Assembly: GCF_000711695.1 (NCBI RefSeq)
Contig: NW_013547006.1
Coordinates: forward strand, 62,001 to 126,000
Origin: Tilletiaria anomala UBC 951
Lineage: Eukaryota; Basidiomycota; Exobasidiomycetes; Georgefischeriales; Tilletiariaceae
DNA: 64,000 nt
Direction: 5' to 3'
The translations under genes were made by a program, and so were the position numbers. The notes under the pieces were generated by a model. It did not search any database. It was not told where the DNA came from and saw only the letters and a program-made list of their open reading frames with translations. Below, one piece after another: positions 62,238 through 64,000 of the stretch (position 1 is the stretch's first letter; every line of letters begins with the position of its first letter).

Positions 62238-62950
62238 ATGGCAGCGAGCACAAAATTCGTGCGCCGCGTGACGCAGGCGTTCATGCGCAACCAGGGCCAT
62301 GACTCGGTAACTATGCAGAACCTGGTTATCAAGCATGCCACACCAGGCAAAGTGAAAGCATCGCTCAAGGTGGAGCAGCACAATGGTTGGTAGCTGATGC
62401 ATTGGAGGAAAGGTTCGCTCTTGAGGCGACGCAATAGCTCATTTTGAACTAACTTTGACTCCTCGTCACTGCGTCGTGCGAATCCCAAATCACAGTAAAT
62501 CGTCTCGGCACCGTTCACGGCGGTCTGATCTGCACTTTGACGGATACGATGGGATCACTTGCCATCGCCTCGCATGGGTTCTACAGCACAGGCGTCAGCA
62601 CAGATATACACACTACATTTGTCAAGCCATCAGGTAAGGTGGGAGACAGCTTCAACGTCAATGCTGAAGTCATCAGCCTTGGGAAGGTCATGGCGACGAC
62701 CAGGATGGAGATCAGGCATCCAGTCACGGACGTTTTGCTTGGTGAGTGGAATAGGCAGACCTTCCACTCAAAGTGTCAAGCCAAGCTGTTGCATTGCTCA
62801 TACCCTGTGACCTCATGAAACTGTGCAGCATATGGTTCGCATACCAAGTTCGTGGGCAAGATTCACGACCACGTCGAGAACGTTGTCTTTGATGACAGCG
62901 GAGATAATGTGCTCAAAGGCAAGCCCATGAATGAATGGCCTGATGCATAG
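62238..62950 (+). CDS. Hotdog-fold acyl-CoA thioesterase (THEM2/ACOT13-like)
   Basis: Three exons: 62238-62385, 62496-62741 and 62829-62950 (516 nt, 171 aa). PaaI-type thioesterase signatures: NRLGTVHGGLICTLTDTMGS (the HGG turn and catalytic Asp/Thr helix), STDIHTTFVKPSGKVGDSF, then TTRMEIRHPVTDVLLAYGSHTKFV across the last junction. Human ACOT13 has the same order and is about 140 aa. Known role: hydrolysis of medium- and long-chain acyl-CoA, often mitochondrial. The first 20 residues (MAASTKFVRRVTQAFMRNQG) are basic and could target mitochondria; that is inference. The donor of intron 1 is a weak GTTGGT. Confidence 0.9.
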
Positions 62951-63632
62951 GCAGCAGAGTCTCCAGAAGCTATGAAGTGCGTAATCCGAGTGTGGAATGT
63001 TCGCACAATAGAGCACAGCGCAGTTGATGCGTCCGCATAGCCGCTGCCTCTGAGGCGCTAAAAAGAAGCTTCCTCAAGCGATGACGACTTAGGGAAAGCA
63101 CACATCAAGATTTCGGCCTGCGAAGCGACGCATACGTCTTATCGCTGCTTCATGCTTGCTTTGAGACTGGGTCATTTACCCTTCAACCTACAGGGCTGCA
63201 TTCATCGAGCCGCACTCGTCTTACTTTTGCCTACCCTGGTGTTGGCATTTGAGGATGACTCAGATCGAGTCCACGACTTGCGAGGCTGGACCAGAGGGAC
63301 GCTCCTGCAATCACAGACCGGAAATGAAGCCGGCGATGAGAACTGGGGATCCTTTCGAGGTCATTCGTGCTGGGTATCTTCGAAGGCTACAAGTCTTCTG
63401 TGATCCGCATTTGATCTTTGCAGCTGTTTCTTGCAAGGTGACAGAAATACAAATACAACGACGACAGGTGAAGGCGATGCTCGAGCCTATGGGTTGGCCT
63501 GCAAAAAGGGTATGCTGTCGGTTCCCGACGTCCGCTTTGCCGTTGCGAAAGCAAGCTATCTTCTGGATGTGCAACGCGAGAAGTACGTACACGGGGTCCA
63601 AAAGGTGTTCCTCAAGTTGGCGGCGGGCAGCC
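62951..63632. other. Convergent 3' region between the thioesterase and the BRI3-like gene
   Basis: There are 682 bases. Frames at 63152-63403 (83 codons, one hydrophobic run) and 63249-63707 exist, the latter running over the BRI3-like exon. Neither is supported. Confidence 0.4.
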
Positions 63633-64000
63633 TCATTGGGAGAGCTGTCCGCAACGGGTGCACTTCTTGTGCTGGTCGCAGAGAAGTGCAAGGAGACCGC
63701 ATGCTGATGATGGTACAAAGGGGAATATGCGAGAGGATGAGTCAGTACGAGGATCTTTGTGATGTTGGCTAGATGTGGCGTAGTGCTGGACTCACGGCAG
63801 CAGACGATGGCGACGATGATACCGATTACACCGTACTTGGTCTCCCAGCTGTGGTTGCCTTGTGCGCAGCCAGCGAGCATGGCAGCCTGGTACTGCATGC
63901 CTTGTTGCATCGCGCTGTGGTCCATCTGAGGCATGGGTTGAACACCTTGCTGTACGTATTGCGGTGGGTATGGGTTGCTACCGCCGAGGCTCTGCTGCGG
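63633..64000 (-). CDS. BRI3-like small membrane protein, 3' part
   Basis: Two exons are seen: 63796 to beyond the right edge, and 63633-63703; the 5' end lies outside the window. The visible part has a Gln/Met/Pro-rich stretch (YPPQYVQQGVQPMPQMDHS), then CAQGNHSWETKYGVIGIIVA, a hydrophobic segment IIVAIVCCPCGLLALLC, and a terminal zinc-ribbon-like CDQHKKCTRCGQLSQ. This order (Pro/Gln-rich N-terminus, CAxGNH, a membrane-like segment, CxRCG tail) matches the brain protein I3 family, found in fungi and animals and associated with endolysosomal membranes. Function in fungi is unknown to me. Confidence 0.75.

Overview
The window is nuclear DNA of a filamentous or yeast-like fungus. It is most likely a basidiomycete, and codon use and intron style suggest Ustilaginomycotina, but that rank is inference. 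Evidence for a fungus: a fused tRNA ligase of the Trl1 type, a Zn2Cys6 transcription factor, a fungal aspartic protease, Gpi2, Med10 and an Esa1-like MYST acetyltransferase. Evidence for a basidiomycete: dense, short (about 45-110 nt) GT-AG introns, several very short exons, and compact genes on both strands. All gene models below were spliced by eye; exon phases were summed and close to whole codons.

Layout. 1-8.7 kb is dense: the 3' part of SUB2/UAP56, a 66-aa unknown protein, MED10, Elongin A (divergent from MED10), a zinc-ribbon protein and an EEF1A-type lysine methyltransferase. 8.7-11.8 kb is gene-poor. 11.9-20.5 kb carries a secreted aspartic protease followed by an in-frame degenerate copy of its own tail, a possible small secreted protein, SDHB, a nine-exon GH8 glycoside hydrolase (unusual in fungi), and the divergent ribosomal pair eS17/uS8, with a long intron in uS8 that may host a small RNA. 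20.9-27.6 kb holds SEC8 and a divergently transcribed Hst2-like sirtuin. 28.6-30.1 kb is a decayed EamA-type transporter. 30.2-35.8 kb holds an Rpr2/Snm1-type RNase P/MRP subunit and a large Zn2Cys6 regulator, both on the minus strand. 35.8-38.5 kb is empty. 38.5-51.7 kb holds a KduD-like SDR, TRL1, GPI2 and the DEAH helicase DHR1/ECM16. 51.7-62.2 kb is mostly non-coding or decayed sequence around one intact MYST acetyltransferase, and includes a 15-bp minisatellite. 62.2-64 kb has a hotdog thioesterase and the 3' part of a BRI3-like membrane protein.

How the genes relate. There is no operon-like logic. Most genes are housekeeping and several act on RNA (SUB2, TRL1, DHR1, the Rpr2/Snm1 protein, two ribosomal proteins) or on transcription and chromatin (MED10, ELA1, sirtuin, MYST enzyme, Zn2Cys6 factor). 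The less usual content is the GH8 enzyme, the protease tail duplication, the pseudogenes and the gene-poor blocks. I found no mobile element, CRISPR array or clearly new multi-gene system. Large stretches without a supportable gene are stated as such.
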